A stretch of DNA of 64,000 nt, taken from the NCBI RefSeq assembly GCF_012985465.1, contig NZ_JAAQWN010000001.1:744001-808000 (forward strand), read 5' to 3'. Position numbers and translations under genes: made by a program. Positions within the stretch are counted from its first letter, which is position 1, and each line of letters begins with the position of its first letter. The notes beneath the pieces were generated by a model, which saw only the letters and a program-made list of their open reading frames with translations, was not told where the DNA came from and searched no databases. Source of the stretch: Pseudomonas sp. WS 5079. GTDB lineage: Bacteria > Pseudomonadota > Gammaproteobacteria > Pseudomonadales > Pseudomonadaceae. Positions 62,791 to 64,000 of this stretch are shown piece after piece.

Positions 62791-64000
62791 TCACACCTCC
62801 AGGGCAACGGGCTGAGCCGTGTCTTGAACATCGATGAAATGCAGGCTGATACCGTCATCCTCGCTGTAGCCGAGGCGCACGCCGTGGGTGCGTTGCTGCG
62901 CCGCGCGGCGCTCCAACAGCTGTTGACTGAGTACCGGCAGGATCTGCTCGTTGAGCAGGCTGTCGATATTGCGGGCGCCGGAATCGGGTAGCAGGCAGGC
63001 GGCAACCAGCGCGTCATTCAGAGCGTCGTCAATCTGGCACGCCAGGCCGTAATGGCGTTGCAGGCGCTTGGCGACCTGGGCCAACTTGATCGCCACGATG
63101 CGCTTGAGTGCGTCAGCTTGCAGCGGGCGATAGATCAGGGTCTGAAAGCGTGCCAGCAACGCGGGTTGGAAGTGCTCACGCAGGATGGGGCGCAGCAGTT
63201 CATGCAGCACGCTGTCCGGTGCGTCAGGTTGATCCTGTACACAGGTTTGCAGCAGGTCGCTGCCGAGGTTGGAGGTCATGAGAATGACGGTGTTGCGAAA
63301 GTCGATCTCTCGCCCTTCACCATCGCGCATGAAGCCGCGATCAAAGACCTGGTAGAACAAATTCAATACGTCGCGATGGGCCTTTTCCACCTCGTCGAGC
63401 AGCACGACGCTGTAGGGCCGTTGGCGCACGGCTTCGGTGAGCACACCACCCTGGCCGTAACCGACGTATCCGGGCGGTGAGCCTTTGAGTTGGCTGACGG
63501 TGTGGGCTTCCTGGTATTCGGAAAAGTTGAGGGTGATCAGTGATTTTTCGCCGCCGAACAGGCTGTCGGCCAGGGCCTGGGCGGTTTCGGTTTTGCCCAC
63601 GCCGCTGGTGCCGACCAGCAGGAACACGCCCAGCGGCGCCTTGTCATCGGTGAGGCCAGTTTTGGCCGCGCGCAAGCGCTGGGCCATGGCACTCAAGGCC
63701 GACGTCTGCCCGATGACACGCTCGCCCAATTGCTGCTCCAGCATCAGCAGGTTGGCCTGTTCGTCCTTGAGCAAGCTGCCCAGGGGCACCCCGGTCCAAT
63801 CGGCAATGACTTCCGCTACGCTACGCGCGTCGACATCCAGCGACAGAAGCGGCTGGTTGCCCTGGACATAGTTCAACTGCCGCTGCAACTGCGCGCAGGT
63901 CTCCCGCTGCAACGGTTGCGCTTGACGCGCATCGATCAGTTGCTGGGTCAGGTCAAGTTCTTGCCGATATTGCTGCTCCAGGTCGATGTATTGGCGTTGC
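62791..64000 (-). CDS. clpV: T6SS ClpV ATPase (TssH), 5' part missing
   Basis: C-terminal 400 residues or so of the AAA+ ATPase that dismantles the contracted sheath. The second ATPase module is complete: Walker A GTSGVGKTE, pore-loop GSPPGYVGYGQGG, Walker B VVLLDEVEKAH and sensor MTSNLGSDL. Upstream the reading frame stays open to the right edge and includes the end of the coiled middle region (IADWTGVPLGSLLKDEQ). The stop at 62791-62793 is 2 bp before the vgrG start, so they are coupled. This gene is first in the visible T6SS operon. Confidence 0.94.
   Translation of the reverse strand, partial: QRQYIDLEQQYRQELDLTQQLIDARQAQPLQRETCAQLQRQLNYVQGNQPLLSLDVDARSVAEVIADWTGVPLGSLLKDEQANLLMLEQQLGERVIGQTSALSAMAQRLRAAKTGLTDDKAPLGVFLLVGTSGVGKTETAQALADSLFGGEKSLITLNFSEYQEAHTVSQLKGSPPGYVGYGQGGVLTEAVRQRPYSVVLLDEVEKAHRDVLNLFYQVFDRGFMRDGEGREIDFRNTVILMTSNLGSDLLQTCVQDQPDAPDSVLHELLRPILREHFQPALLARFQTLIYRPLQADALKRIVAIKLAQVAKRLQRHYGLACQIDDALNDALVAACLLPDSGARNIDSLLNEQILPVLSQQLLERRAAQQRTHGVRLGYSEDDGISLHFIDVQDTAQPVALEV

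Noticed and set aside
61700..62815. Plus-strand open frame of 371 codons opposite vgrG
   Set aside because: It is an antisense shadow of the gp27-like part of VgrG.

Overview
This window reads as chromosome of a fluorescent-group Pseudomonas. Coding is dense and GC-rich, and it holds a FecI/FecR/TonB-receptor signalling unit, a phenazine cluster with Pseudomonas-type PhzA-G and PhzO, a type VI secretion (T6SS) cluster, and many LysR, MocR and AraC regulators. The genus is confident; the species cannot be told from the sequence alone. I saw no rRNA, tRNA, CRISPR array, insertion sequence or prophage.

Layout. (1) 1-3544, minus strand: a three-gene glycerol-3-phosphate-like catabolic operon (GlpA-like dehydrogenase with an Fe-S tail, a second FAD oxidoreductase, and a glycerol-kinase-like FGGY kinase cut by the window edge). 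(2) 4136-8063, plus: fecI-fecR-TonB receptor, a cell-surface signalling unit for a ferric siderophore. (3) 8204-13198: a 1664-residue protein whose C-terminus carries the catalytic residues of the TcdA/TcdB glucosyltransferase toxins, followed by a strong hairpin. (4) 13218-20517: a MocR regulator with a divergent EamA exporter, a thioesterase, a Tat-type dienelactone hydrolase, a LysR regulator, an MFS pump and a DUF2931-type lipoprotein. (5) 20532-29411: an MscS-type channel, a HoxX-like protein without a hydrogenase, and a LysR/RidA/FAD-oxidoreductase/OPA-transporter island resembling aminoethylphosphonate catabolism loci. (6) 29518-45492: the phenazine region. (7) 45681 to the right edge, minus: a T6SS operon.

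The most unusual part is the phenazine region. No phzI/phzR quorum-sensing pair is present. Instead a PchR/YbtA-type AraC regulator diverges from an operon that begins with a FyuA-like TonB receptor and an RhtX/FptX-like inner-membrane importer. The operon then runs without a break through an acyl-CoA-dehydrogenase-fold monooxygenase and phzABCDEFG. A second unit (phzO, a medium-chain reductase, an MFS exporter) follows. A 75-bp promoter block containing two CCGRA...CCAAA half-sites 21 bp apart is present twice, once ahead of each unit. The simplest reading is a phenazine pathway under siderophore-style control, in which the product, or its metal complex, may be re-imported and sensed.

The T6SS part holds, in transcription order: clpV (partial), vgrG, a composite M23-like/SH3-like/EF-hand/N-acetylmuramidase effector, its likely periplasmic immunity protein, PAAR, a two-helix membrane protein of unknown role, tssM, tssA, tssF, tssG, tssJ, tssE, and an ImpA_N-TM-OmpA protein. 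Genes for TssB, TssC, TssK, TssL and Hcp are absent and probably lie beyond the right edge.
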